The notes under the pieces: model-generated
What the model was told of the DNA's origin: nothing
Database searches by the model: none
Seen by the model: only the letters and a program-made list of their open reading frames with translations
Part shown: positions 9,221 to 16,942 of the stretch, in pieces
How the letters are laid out: each line of letters opens with the position of its first letter
Numbering within the stretch: the stretch's first letter is position 1
Position numbers and translations under genes: made by a program
NCBI GenBank assembly: GCA_002733715.2
Contig: NVWQ02000053.1
Coordinates: forward strand, 62,001 to 126,000
Direction of reading: 5' to 3'
Length of the DNA: 64,000 nt
Source: Methylophaga sp.
GTDB lineage: Bacteria; Pseudomonadota; Gammaproteobacteria; Nitrosococcales; Methylophagaceae

Positions 9221-9240
9221 AATATAACGATCAGTATATT
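9221..9240. promoter_or_regulatory. TetR-type operator 3
   Basis: AATATAACGATCAGTATATT. Its reverse complement matches operator 2 at most positions, so it is the same site in the opposite orientation. It lies downstream of the rightward promoter, upstream of the tautomerase start. Confidence 0.75.
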
Positions 9241-9317
9241 TTTAGCAAAGCTGAAGTTGCTTGAAAACAACTTCGATTAATCACTAACAAGTAACCTAAC
9301 TATTATTGGAGAATACT

Positions 9318-9734
9318 ATGCCCTTAACACTTACTCTTACTGAAGGGGTTATCCCTGCTGGTTCTGAAAAAGAAGCAGTTCAAAAAATCACTCATTCAAT
9401 GCTTAAGCATCATGGACTTTTAGGTAATAAAGCAATGACACCCAATGTAACTGCACATGTGTCAGTGCTACCAAAAAACGCTACCTTTTCAGGTGGTGAA
9501 GAATTCTCCGGTGTTTGGATGGAGTGGAAGGTGCCTTCATTTGCTTTTGCTTCAAGAGAAATTCAACTGGCTCACTTTGCCGAAGCAACCGAAATTATTA
9601 GAGAATTATCTGGCGGAAAACAAGCTGTAGAACATATTTATTCTAATGTTATTCATACGGTAAATGGATCGTGGAATTTTAATGGCATCGCTATGACCAA
9701 TGAAGAAATTGGTGAAGAAATATTAAAAGGATAA
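9318..9734 (+). CDS. Tautomerase superfamily protein with Pro1
   Basis: 138 residues. The start decides the function. The ATG at 9318 gives MPLTLTLTEG, so removing Met exposes Pro1, the catalytic base of the tautomerase (4-oxalocrotonate tautomerase/MIF) superfamily. A TTG 12 bp upstream is also in frame, but the TGGAG ribosome site lies inside that extension and it would bury the proline. After the first beta strand comes 'EAVQKITHSMLKHHGL', the usual first helix, then 'VTAHVSVLPKNATFSGGEEFSGVWMEWKVPSF'. At about twice the length of 4-OT it is probably a longer subfamily. The substrate is unknown. It lies first in a TetR-controlled unit with an alpha/beta hydrolase. Confidence 0.7.
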   Translation: MPLTLTLTEGVIPAGSEKEAVQKITHSMLKHHGLLGNKAMTPNVTAHVSVLPKNATFSGGEEFSGVWMEWKVPSFAFASREIQLAHFAEATEIIRELSGGKQAVEHIYSNVIHTVNGSWNFNGIAMTNEEIGEEILKG

Positions 9735-9845
9735 TTACTATTAGTAAGCAAATTTTACTGAGGTAATATTAGATTTACAGTGGTCATAAAACATATGTCG
9801 GTAATAATCCGACAACAAAATATAATGAAGACATAGGACAAAACA

Positions 9846-10568
9846 ATGAAAAATTATTTACTTATTCATGGTGCTTGGGGTGCTGCATGGGAATTCAATA
9901 ACGTAGCAGAATTGTTATCGAGTGAGGGTCATAATGTTATTGCATTAGATCTACCTGGACATGGCGGAAATAAAGCCAATATCGCAGATGTTACTATGAA
10001 AGCGTACATCCAAACGGTTGTTAATGCGATTTATAATTTAGATGAAAAAGTGATACTCGTTGGCCATTCATTAGCAGGTGCCGTTATTTCGCAAGTTGCT
10101 GAAATTATGCCTGAAAAAATAGAAAAACTTATTTATGTTGCTGCAATGTTGTTAAAAAATGGCGACTCCCCACTTGCGGTTATGCAAAATGACCCTGATG
10201 GGGAGTTACTGCCTAATACCCTTTTTTCTGAAGATGGAAGTTATGCCACAGTCAGTGAAGAAACGGTACGTAATATATTGTTAAATGATGTTGACGATGA
10301 AGCATATTTAGATAGCATAGTGCCTAAGTTTTTATTTAAGCAAGCAACGGAACCGTTTATGGCTCAAGCTCAATTAAGTGAAGAAAGGTTCGGTAGCGTA
10401 GCTAAATATTACATTAAAGCATCAATTGATAAAGTTATATCCCCTTCAGTACAAGACAAAATGCTCACTAACTGGAAAGTAGAAAATGTCTTTAATTTAG
10501 AGTCAGGGCATTTCCCATTAACGTCAATGCCAGAAAAATTAGTTGAAACGATTAAAAACGCTGGATAA
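9846..10568 (+). CDS. Alpha/beta fold hydrolase (esterase/hydroxynitrile lyase-like group)
   Basis: 240 residues. 'LLIHGAWGAAWEF' is the oxyanion-hole segment (HG near residue 8). 'ALDLPGHGGN' follows, 'VGHSLAGAV' holds the nucleophile serine (about residue 78), and 'LESGHFPLTSMPEKLVETI' carries the catalytic histidine. The closest described relatives by layout are plant SABP2/MES esterases, hydroxynitrile lyases and bacterial EstC-type esterases, all short with this HGAWxxxW start. It is downstream of the tautomerase in the same direction (111-bp gap) and likely under the same TetR control, suggesting a small detoxification or catabolic pathway (inference). Confidence 0.85.
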   Translation: MKNYLLIHGAWGAAWEFNNVAELLSSEGHNVIALDLPGHGGNKANIADVTMKAYIQTVVNAIYNLDEKVILVGHSLAGAVISQVAEIMPEKIEKLIYVAAMLLKNGDSPLAVMQNDPDGELLPNTLFSEDGSYATVSEETVRNILLNDVDDEAYLDSIVPKFLFKQATEPFMAQAQLSEERFGSVAKYYIKASIDKVISPSVQDKMLTNWKVENVFNLESGHFPLTSMPEKLVETIKNAG

Positions 10569-10630
10569 GAATGACATGCAAATATGAATCTTGACACTAA
10601 GAGGGAGGGCTCTTAACAGACTCCATTTTC

Positions 10631-10806
10631 CTTAACGATTGAACCTAATGCATTTCGAACGTTGCGATAATAATCAGATTTGTTGTATTTTCACCGGAAA
10701 TTAACAGTGCAGATAAAACAAGTTCAGAACTTAACGGCAAGATTGTTGCGGTTAGAAAGGCTGATAAAGCCACTCCCCCAAAACCATATTCAGATAACCA
10801 TTCCAT
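10631..10806 (-). pseudogene. Truncated, frameshifted second copy of yqaA
   Basis: Read from an ATG at 10804-10806 on the minus strand, the translation starts MEWLSEYGFGGVALSAFL and continues TATILPLSSELVLSALL, near-identical in pattern to the intact yqaA at 7668-8111. After ATF (about residue 50) one base is missing relative to the intact gene, causing a stop at residue 54. In the shifted frame the match continues through a GSIV segment and ends abruptly at about 10631. The last two-thirds of the gene is gone. It is a vestige that brackets the TetR-tautomerase-hydrolase island together with the intact copy. Confidence 0.85.
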
Positions 10807-10810
10807 AAGT

Positions 10811-11683
10811 TTAGGCTTTTAAAACTAGCAAGCTACCGGCAACCATCACCAAACAGGCGGCAAGCCGACGCAAGATATTTTTTTCATTAAAAACTCGATA
10901 ACCGAGGAAGACTTGTAACACCATGCCGAGTTGGAATAGTGCTAGTGAATAGGCTATTAGGAGCTTTGAAAATACCAACATGGTCATGTATTGCATTAAA
11001 AAAATTAACATGCCGAGATAAAGAAATTGGTAAACATGATTTTTTGATTGTTTATAGTCTTTACTGAAATTATCTTTTAAGAATATGGTATGGGCAATAA
11101 TGGCCAGAGGGAAACCAATTAAACACCAAAATACAGTAGTTGATATTGCATCACCAACGACCACCGCATTTTTTAAAGGCAGTGTGCCAATGGAAAACAA
11201 TAAAATTGATAAGAAACGATATTGTACGCCACGGTCTGATAACAATGATAACAAGCGATTAGTGCTTATATGTCTACCATTTGGAAAGAGAAAGTAACTT
11301 CCGATGACAATAATTCCGACACCAATAAAGCCCTGTGTACTTGGTATTTCGCCAAGAAAAAGTATCGCCAATAGCATTGAAATAACGACCTTGTAGGCAT
11401 TGAGTGGCCCAAAAACAGAGAGATCAGTTTTAGATAAAGACATCACCAGAAATAGCGTACCTGCCATGTCTAATAAAGCAGCAAAGAAAATATTAACCCA
11501 GAAAGTTTGATTGAGTTTTGAAAGGTCAAATGTCCACAATAATGGCACGCAAATTATACTGAGCACCAAATAGGATGCCATTACAATAAAAAATGGATGT
11601 AGGCCTTGGTGAGTTAACTTCTTTTGAAAGACATTGGCGAATGATGAAAAGACTAATCGGCCAAGAACAATCAGTAATTCCAT
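10811..11683 (-). CDS. DMT superfamily (EamA-type) transporter
   Basis: 290 residues, about ten hydrophobic helices arranged as two EamA-like halves. The first half holds 'FGPLNAYKVVISMLLAILFLGEIPSTQGFIGVGIIVIGSYFLF', the usual conserved segment at the end of an EamA repeat. The second half ends 'VFLGYRVFNEKNILRRLAACLVMVAGSLLVLKA'. DMT transporters export or import metabolites such as amino acids and nucleotide sugars; the substrate here cannot be told. It lies immediately upstream of the yqaA remnant and is separated from the GGDEF/EAL gene by about 100 bp. Confidence 0.8.
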   Translation of the reverse strand: MELLIVLGRLVFSSFANVFQKKLTHQGLHPFFIVMASYLVLSIICVPLLWTFDLSKLNQTFWVNIFFAALLDMAGTLFLVMSLSKTDLSVFGPLNAYKVVISMLLAILFLGEIPSTQGFIGVGIIVIGSYFLFPNGRHISTNRLLSLLSDRGVQYRFLSILLFSIGTLPLKNAVVVGDAISTTVFWCLIGFPLAIIAHTIFLKDNFSKDYKQSKNHVYQFLYLGMLIFLMQYMTMLVFSKLLIAYSLALFQLGMVLQVFLGYRVFNEKNILRRLAACLVMVAGSLLVLKA

Positions 11684-11779
11684 TGGGGAGGCTACCTTTT
11701 AAACTATTTATAATTATCTAAAGCGAAGATTATTTTTTAAAACTTTTTTTGGATTCTTTCTTAAAAATGTTGAATGTAT

Positions 11780-14700
11780 TTATTTATACTCATCTAAAAT
11801 GTTCATCAGCGCATCAAAAGCTATACGCAGTTGTTCCAGTTTTTCAATAGCTTTGTCTTTATGTCCTGTTGAATAATAATCCAGCGTGGCTTCACCTAAA
11901 GAGAATAATTTATCATGTGAATGGTGAAGCTCTGTTAACCAAGACTTATCAAATAACTCGGTTTTTCTTAATTGGTCAACCCAAGTGCCAAGGTGGCAAA
12001 GTGTGAGTGTGGGTGCTGCTTCAGGTTTATCTGAGGACTCGACAATACTCTTGATATTGTTAAACCACTTATCCGTTGTGAGTTTAAGAATTTTAGTTTG
12101 CAGTTCTGATGGAGAAAATGTTTTTTCTCCAAATTCGGTCCACTGCTTATTAGGCGTGTAATTTTCTAGCCATACAGGTAACGCTGCTGCAGGCATAGGT
12201 TTGGAAATGCCATAACCTTGAGCTTCGTCGCAACCCATTGTGATCAGCATTAGTCCATGTTCAGTTGTTTCAACACCTTCAGCAATTATTTCACGGTTAA
12301 ATGCTTCAGATAAACCAATAATACCATTAACGATGGCAAAATCATTCGGATCATCCAATAAGTCACGTACAAAGGATCTATCAATCTTTATTGTTTGAGC
12401 AGATAAATTTCGGAGATGTGTTAATGATGAATAGCCGGTGCCAAAATCATCTAGTGCAATCCTAACCCCCAACCTATCCTGACATAATTTGATTATATTA
12501 CTGACCGTTTTTATGTCGCCTAATGCACTACTTTCTAAGATTTCTAATTGTAAGAGATTAGACTCGATTTCAGGGTGGACGACTAAGCTTTTTTCAAGAT
12601 CAGAAATAAAAGATGCTGACTGTAAATGATGGGAAGAAATATTCACACTGACTTCCAGCTCAATATCTTGTTGTCGCCATTTGTCCATCTGAGATAAGGC
12701 TTTTTCGATAACCCAATGACCGATCTCATTTTCTAAGCGTGTACCTTCTGTTGCGGGTAAAAAATCAAGCGGAAATAACATGCCTTGTTCGGGATGCTGC
12801 CAGCGGATTAAGGCTTCTACGCCAAATACCTTGCCCGTTTTCATATTCACTTTAGGTTGGTAATGTAAGCAAAACTGACCGTGTTCAAGCGCATGATACA
12901 GTTCGCGCTGTTGCTGTAGTTGTTGACTTTGTTGTTTATCATCTAATGCATCAAACAAGCTATATTGATTTCTGCCAGCCTGTTTGGCTTGGTACATGGC
13001 ATGATCAGCATGTCGGGTGAGCGTATCAATATCACTATTATCTAGAGGATATAACGTGACACCAATAGATGCGCTAATTATATGTGTGTAACCATTAATA
13101 GAATAGGGTTCGGCTATAGATTTTAGAATACGTGTGAGCATATCCTCACATTCACCAAAAGAATGAATAGCGCCTAATAACAGTGTAAATTCATCGCCAC
13201 CTTGCCGAGAAACAGTATCTTCTTCACGAAGACTTGATGAAATACGTTGCGATACTTCGAGCAGGATTTGGTCACCTACTTCATGACCATAATTATCATT
13301 GATGGGCTTGAAATTATCCAAATCAAGAAAGCAAATGGCAAGTAAGCTTTCATTACGTTTACTACGTGCTACAGCTTGGTTAAACCGATCAACAAATAAT
13401 GTTCGGTTTGGTAGCTGAGTTAAGGCATCATAATGTGCCATAAATTTCAGCGCATCTTGCTGTTGCTTTTTCTCGGTAATATCATTGGCTAATATGAAAC
13501 GGTGAGTCGGATTGTTGTTTACATCTGTAATCTGGGTAATAGTTACTTCAGAAAGGGCTTCACTATTATCTTTTCTTCTATTCCACACTTCTCCTTGCCA
13601 ACTGCCGTTATTAATAACAGATTGTTTTATATCGTCATAAAACTCGGATGAATATTTGTGTGAAATTGAGCGAAATATTTGGGCCGGCTGCCCGAGTAAT
13701 TCATCTTTCGAATAGCCTGTGTTTGCGCAAAATGTAGGATTAATATCAATAATAATATCATTATTATTAACTAAGAGAATGCCCTCATGGCTATCATGGA
13801 ACATATGTGAAAATAGTATAAGATTTTCTTCACTTTTTTGTCGTTCCAGTTCGATTGATGCTCGAACTGCCAGTGTATTAAGCAGAGAAATAGTTTGCTT
13901 ATTTTTAGGCGTGGGATTGTCGTCTACAATAGAGATAAGCCCTAATGTATTATTATTAGCATCTTTTAGTGATGCACCGACGTAACTGCGAGCTTTCATT
14001 TTGGCAAGCATAGGGTCATCTGGAAATAATTGCTGAATATTATCGGTATAAAAATCAATTCCTGTACCGACTTTATCAAGTACAGTTTCACAAGGTGTAC
14101 CCGCTAAATCATAACTAATATTATCGATAAATTGGCCATTGCCCCACAGTGCAACTGTACTAGCCTGAGTTTGCTCGACATTAACTATGGCTATAAAGGC
14201 ATAACGTACATTATGAGAAAGTGCAAGCTGGCGAACAATGGTATGTAATATGTCTTTATCGGCAGAGCTTCCAGATTCAGCCAATGTTTGTAACACTTGT
14301 TCGTTACGTTTGCGCTCGGTAATATCCATATTCATTCCCACCATTAACAGTGGTTTATTTTGCTGATCCCATTCAACAATTTCACCGACAGCAGATATCC
14401 ATTTCCATCCTTCTTTTCGAGATTTAACTCGATATTCAACAAACACGGGTTCACCTGTTTCTATGCATCGATGAAATGATTCCATTGTTGCAATACGATC
14501 ATCGGTATGCATATTGGCTTGCCAAAGTTCGACTGAGAAATCTATGTTTTTACCTATGCCTAAGACAGTGCGGTACTCATCACTGACATTAATTGTCATC
14601 GTTTTTAGATTGATTTCATACCAAGCTTGGTTGGCTGTCGATAAGGCATGCTCAAGACGTTGTTGATTTGTAATAAGCGCTTTTGATTGTTGTTGTAGCT

Positions 14701-15379
14701 GAAGTTCTAAATCAGCAGATTTTCGACTGATATATTGGGTAGAAACTATATATATCGGGTAGACGAAACATAAAAATAGTATAGAGAGTGCAATTATTTT
14801 ATAAAGGTGCTGATTTAATAATGTCTGAATATCATCGATTGCCAGATCAGCCACTGCAAGATAAAATGTGCCATCTTCGGAATAATTAGGTATGAAAGTA
14901 CTGCGGAAGCTTCCCCATTGATCGGTGTATTCTAAGAATGCCGATTGTTTTGAATTAAATATTTCAAATACACGTGGATCCACATCATCGTAGCGATCAA
15001 AATAATATGACAAACCTTCGCCTGATTGACGTTCTTTTTTAGTAGCGCTGGATGAGGTAAATAAAATTGCATCATCACGTAATATTAGGGTGTAGGTATA
15101 GACAATATCAGTGTTGTCCGTATAGTTAGATAAGGTGAGCATATTCTGAGTATCAGCTTGTGATGACAGATCACCTTTAACCATATCTTGATGGTGAAGC
15201 TTATCCGGTAATAGAAGTGATGTGGTGAGTGCCGCTGTTTCAAGCTGTTGATCTAGCGATGCATAAAGGCTATCTTTTTCATAGCTAAAACTATAATAAG
15301 CGAACCCGACTACCCATAGTATGTAAATACTTATGGCAATAAATATACGATATTTTAAAGGGACGTTTAAAAGCGACAT
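11780..15379 (-). CDS. Membrane sensor diguanylate cyclase/phosphodiesterase (PAS-GAF-PAS-GGDEF-EAL)
   Basis: 1199 residues. Seen in order: TM1 (about 13-30), a periplasmic sensor region to about 190, TM2 (about 192-214), a coiled stretch, PAS with PAC-like ending 'MVGMNMDITERKR' (240-355), GAF-like domain (365-510), second PAS ending 'FILANDITEKK' (520-640), GGDEF domain, EAL domain, and a 120-residue C-terminal extension. The GGDEF active site is intact and preceded by REED, matching the RxxD inhibitory site. EAL residues are also intact: 'VEALIRW', 'DDFGTGYSSL', 'KIDRSF', 'AEGVE'. It could both make and degrade cyclic di-GMP. The tail ('CHLGTWV', then 'LHHSHDKLF') resembles CZB zinc-binding domains, without the first His being obvious. 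Confidence 0.93.
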   Translation of the reverse strand: MSLLNVPLKYRIFIAISIYILWVVGFAYYSFSYEKDSLYASLDQQLETAALTTSLLLPDKLHHQDMVKGDLSSQADTQNMLTLSNYTDNTDIVYTYTLILRDDAILFTSSSATKKERQSGEGLSYYFDRYDDVDPRVFEIFNSKQSAFLEYTDQWGSFRSTFIPNYSEDGTFYLAVADLAIDDIQTLLNQHLYKIIALSILFLCFVYPIYIVSTQYISRKSADLELQLQQQSKALITNQQRLEHALSTANQAWYEINLKTMTINVSDEYRTVLGIGKNIDFSVELWQANMHTDDRIATMESFHRCIETGEPVFVEYRVKSRKEGWKWISAVGEIVEWDQQNKPLLMVGMNMDITERKRNEQVLQTLAESGSSADKDILHTIVRQLALSHNVRYAFIAIVNVEQTQASTVALWGNGQFIDNISYDLAGTPCETVLDKVGTGIDFYTDNIQQLFPDDPMLAKMKARSYVGASLKDANNNTLGLISIVDDNPTPKNKQTISLLNTLAVRASIELERQKSEENLILFSHMFHDSHEGILLVNNNDIIIDINPTFCANTGYSKDELLGQPAQIFRSISHKYSSEFYDDIKQSVINNGSWQGEVWNRRKDNSEALSEVTITQITDVNNNPTHRFILANDITEKKQQQDALKFMAHYDALTQLPNRTLFVDRFNQAVARSKRNESLLAICFLDLDNFKPINDNYGHEVGDQILLEVSQRISSSLREEDTVSRQGGDEFTLLLGAIHSFGECEDMLTRILKSIAEPYSINGYTHIISASIGVTLYPLDNSDIDTLTRHADHAMYQAKQAGRNQYSLFDALDDKQQSQQLQQQRELYHALEHGQFCLHYQPKVNMKTGKVFGVEALIRWQHPEQGMLFPLDFLPATEGTRLENEIGHWVIEKALSQMDKWRQQDIELEVSVNISSHHLQSASFISDLEKSLVVHPEIESNLLQLEILESSALGDIKTVSNIIKLCQDRLGVRIALDDFGTGYSSLTHLRNLSAQTIKIDRSFVRDLLDDPNDFAIVNGIIGLSEAFNREIIAEGVETTEHGLMLITMGCDEAQGYGISKPMPAAALPVWLENYTPNKQWTEFGEKTFSPSELQTKILKLTTDKWFNNIKSIVESSDKPEAAPTLTLCHLGTWVDQLRKTELFDKSWLTELHHSHDKLFSLGEATLDYYSTGHKDKAIEKLEQLRIAFDALMNILDEYK

Positions 15380-15436
15380 GGTTAGAAAAACAATTCTCGA
15401 CAGTAGTTTATAAATTTATAAGATAACAGCAGTATA

Positions 15437-15688
15437 TTATAGATATTCAACAAATAATTCTGTGTCAGGATACTCTGTTTCGATAGTTTCTATAGCGGCA
15501 AAAATTTCTTTTTCATGAGTAGGGTTAACCAATATAGGTAATATGTTTATGGTTATGTCAGCGCTTGATAATGCCTTTAGCTGCTTGTCTGACAAAATGC
15601 CATCATTAATCCAAAGTGTCGCATTATTTTCTAACACATTTTCTTGGGCATCTTCAAAGCCAGCTTGTGTAAAAATGAGGTAGTTCAT
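15437..15688 (-). CDS. Small protein of unknown function coupled to a TRAP binding protein
   Basis: 83 residues, acidic, no signal peptide or membrane helix. It starts MNYLIFTQAGFEDAQEN and ends 'ELFVEYL'. A plausible alpha/beta fold of alternating strands and helices is visible, but no motif I recognise. Its ATG shares one base with the stop codon of the TRAP binding protein gene (TAATG), so the two are almost certainly co-translated. The 1-bp junction and the sensible composition support a real gene. Confidence 0.6.
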   Translation of the reverse strand: MNYLIFTQAGFEDAQENVLENNATLWINDGILSDKQLKALSSADITINILPILVNPTHEKEIFAAIETIETEYPDTELFVEYL

Positions 15689-16782
15689 TACTTCTCGATG
15701 GCCAAATAGGCATTTTCAGAAATATCAGACCAAGCGTCATTTTGCAGGCGGAATGTTTGATATGCTTCATAAATATGTTTGAACTTTGGATCTTTAGCCG
15801 CTTCTTCCTCTAAAGTCTCATCCGTTAATGCTTTTAGCTTGGCCAATACATCATCAGGGAAGCGATGAATTTGAACCTTAGGACGATCTTTCAATTCTTT
15901 TAATGCGGCCATATTCTTTTGCTCCATTTCAGAGAACATTCTTAAATTTTCAGCCATTGCTGCATTACTAACGATAGCTTGTAAATCAGCCGGCAATGAA
16001 TCCCACGCACGTTGGTTAATGGTCAGTTCTAAAACGGTTCCAGGCTCATGCCAGCCGGGATAATAATAATGTTCTGCGGCACGGTATAATCCTAAGCGTT
16101 GATCATGGAATGGACCGATCCACTCGGTTGCATCAATGGTGTTACGCTCTAGTGCCGTATAAACTTCACTACCGGCAAGTAATACGGGGTTTCCGCCTGC
16201 TTTAGCAAAGACCTTACCGCCGAGACCAGGAATACGCATTTTCAGACCTTTAATATCTTCGAGTGAATTGATTTCTTTATTAAACCAGCCCCCCATTTGT
16301 ACACCAGTATTGCCAAGCGGGAAGGGCACAACATGGAAAGGTTTATACACTTCACGCCATAATTCTAGGCCGCCACCATCATAAAGCCATGCATTCATAC
16401 CTCGAGCGGTCATGCCAAAGGGTACGGTAGAGAAAAATTGTGCTTCAGGTACTTTGCCTGCCCAGTAATATGCGCTGCCATGACCCATTTCAACGGTGCC
16501 CTGTGAAACTGCATCAAATGTTTGTAAGGCAGGAATTAGCTCGCCGCCGGCATAGACTTTGATCTTAAGCCGACCATTCGACATAACATTGATGTTTTCA
16601 GCAAATCGCTCGGCACCTTCTTGTAAAACAGGGAAGCCGGGTGGCCATGTGGTGACCATTTTCCAGTTGTATGTTTTACTTTTATGAACTGCTTGGGAAA
16701 TTCCACTTCCAGATTGATCTTCGTTACACGCGGTAAGCAAAATGCTTAGTGCGGTAATCAATAGAATAAAAGAAGGTTTCAT
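15688..16782 (-). CDS. TRAP transporter solute-binding protein, DctP/TakP type
   Basis: 364 residues. A lipobox (LLTAC, Cys at about residue 19) suggests an outer-leaflet inner-membrane lipoprotein. 'TTWPPGFPVLQEGAERFAE', 'MRIPGLGGKVFAKAGG' (the Arg is the conserved carboxylate-binding residue), 'EWIGPFHDQRLGLYRAAEHYYYPGWHEPG' and 'NQRAWDSLP' match the TakP/lactate-binding branch, whose members take 2-oxo acids or lactate-type acids, often with a cation. No membrane subunits are adjacent. A dctQ-dctM pair lies 14 kb away (30037-31841) without its own binding protein, so these may form one split system. A lone small ORF follows, translationally coupled. Confidence 0.9.
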   Translation of the reverse strand: MKPSFILLITALSILLTACNEDQSGSGISQAVHKSKTYNWKMVTTWPPGFPVLQEGAERFAENINVMSNGRLKIKVYAGGELIPALQTFDAVSQGTVEMGHGSAYYWAGKVPEAQFFSTVPFGMTARGMNAWLYDGGGLELWREVYKPFHVVPFPLGNTGVQMGGWFNKEINSLEDIKGLKMRIPGLGGKVFAKAGGNPVLLAGSEVYTALERNTIDATEWIGPFHDQRLGLYRAAEHYYYPGWHEPGTVLELTINQRAWDSLPADLQAIVSNAAMAENLRMFSEMEQKNMAALKELKDRPKVQIHRFPDDVLAKLKALTDETLEEEAAKDPKFKHIYEAYQTFRLQNDAWSDISENAYLAIEK

Positions 16783-16823
16783 ATGGTGTTCCTAGTTCAA
16801 TAACATAACAAAAAAATAAAGTA

Positions 16824-16908
16824 CGTCATCCTCGCGCAGGCGGGGATCCATGGGGTGTGAATCTAGCTAATATCGTTGGATTCCCGATAAAAGATCTCGG
16901 GAATGACG
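16824..16908. repeat. Dispersed palindromic repeat, subfamily 1, copy A
   Basis: Begins CGTCATCCTCGCGCAGG and ends CTCGGGAATGACG, complementary ends of a fold-back element that recurs at 21213 and 40129 in this window. It lies between the TRAP binding protein and uvrD. Confidence 0.8.
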
Positions 16909-16942
16909 ATGAATTTATTAGGATTCGGATATTTTAAAGTGT

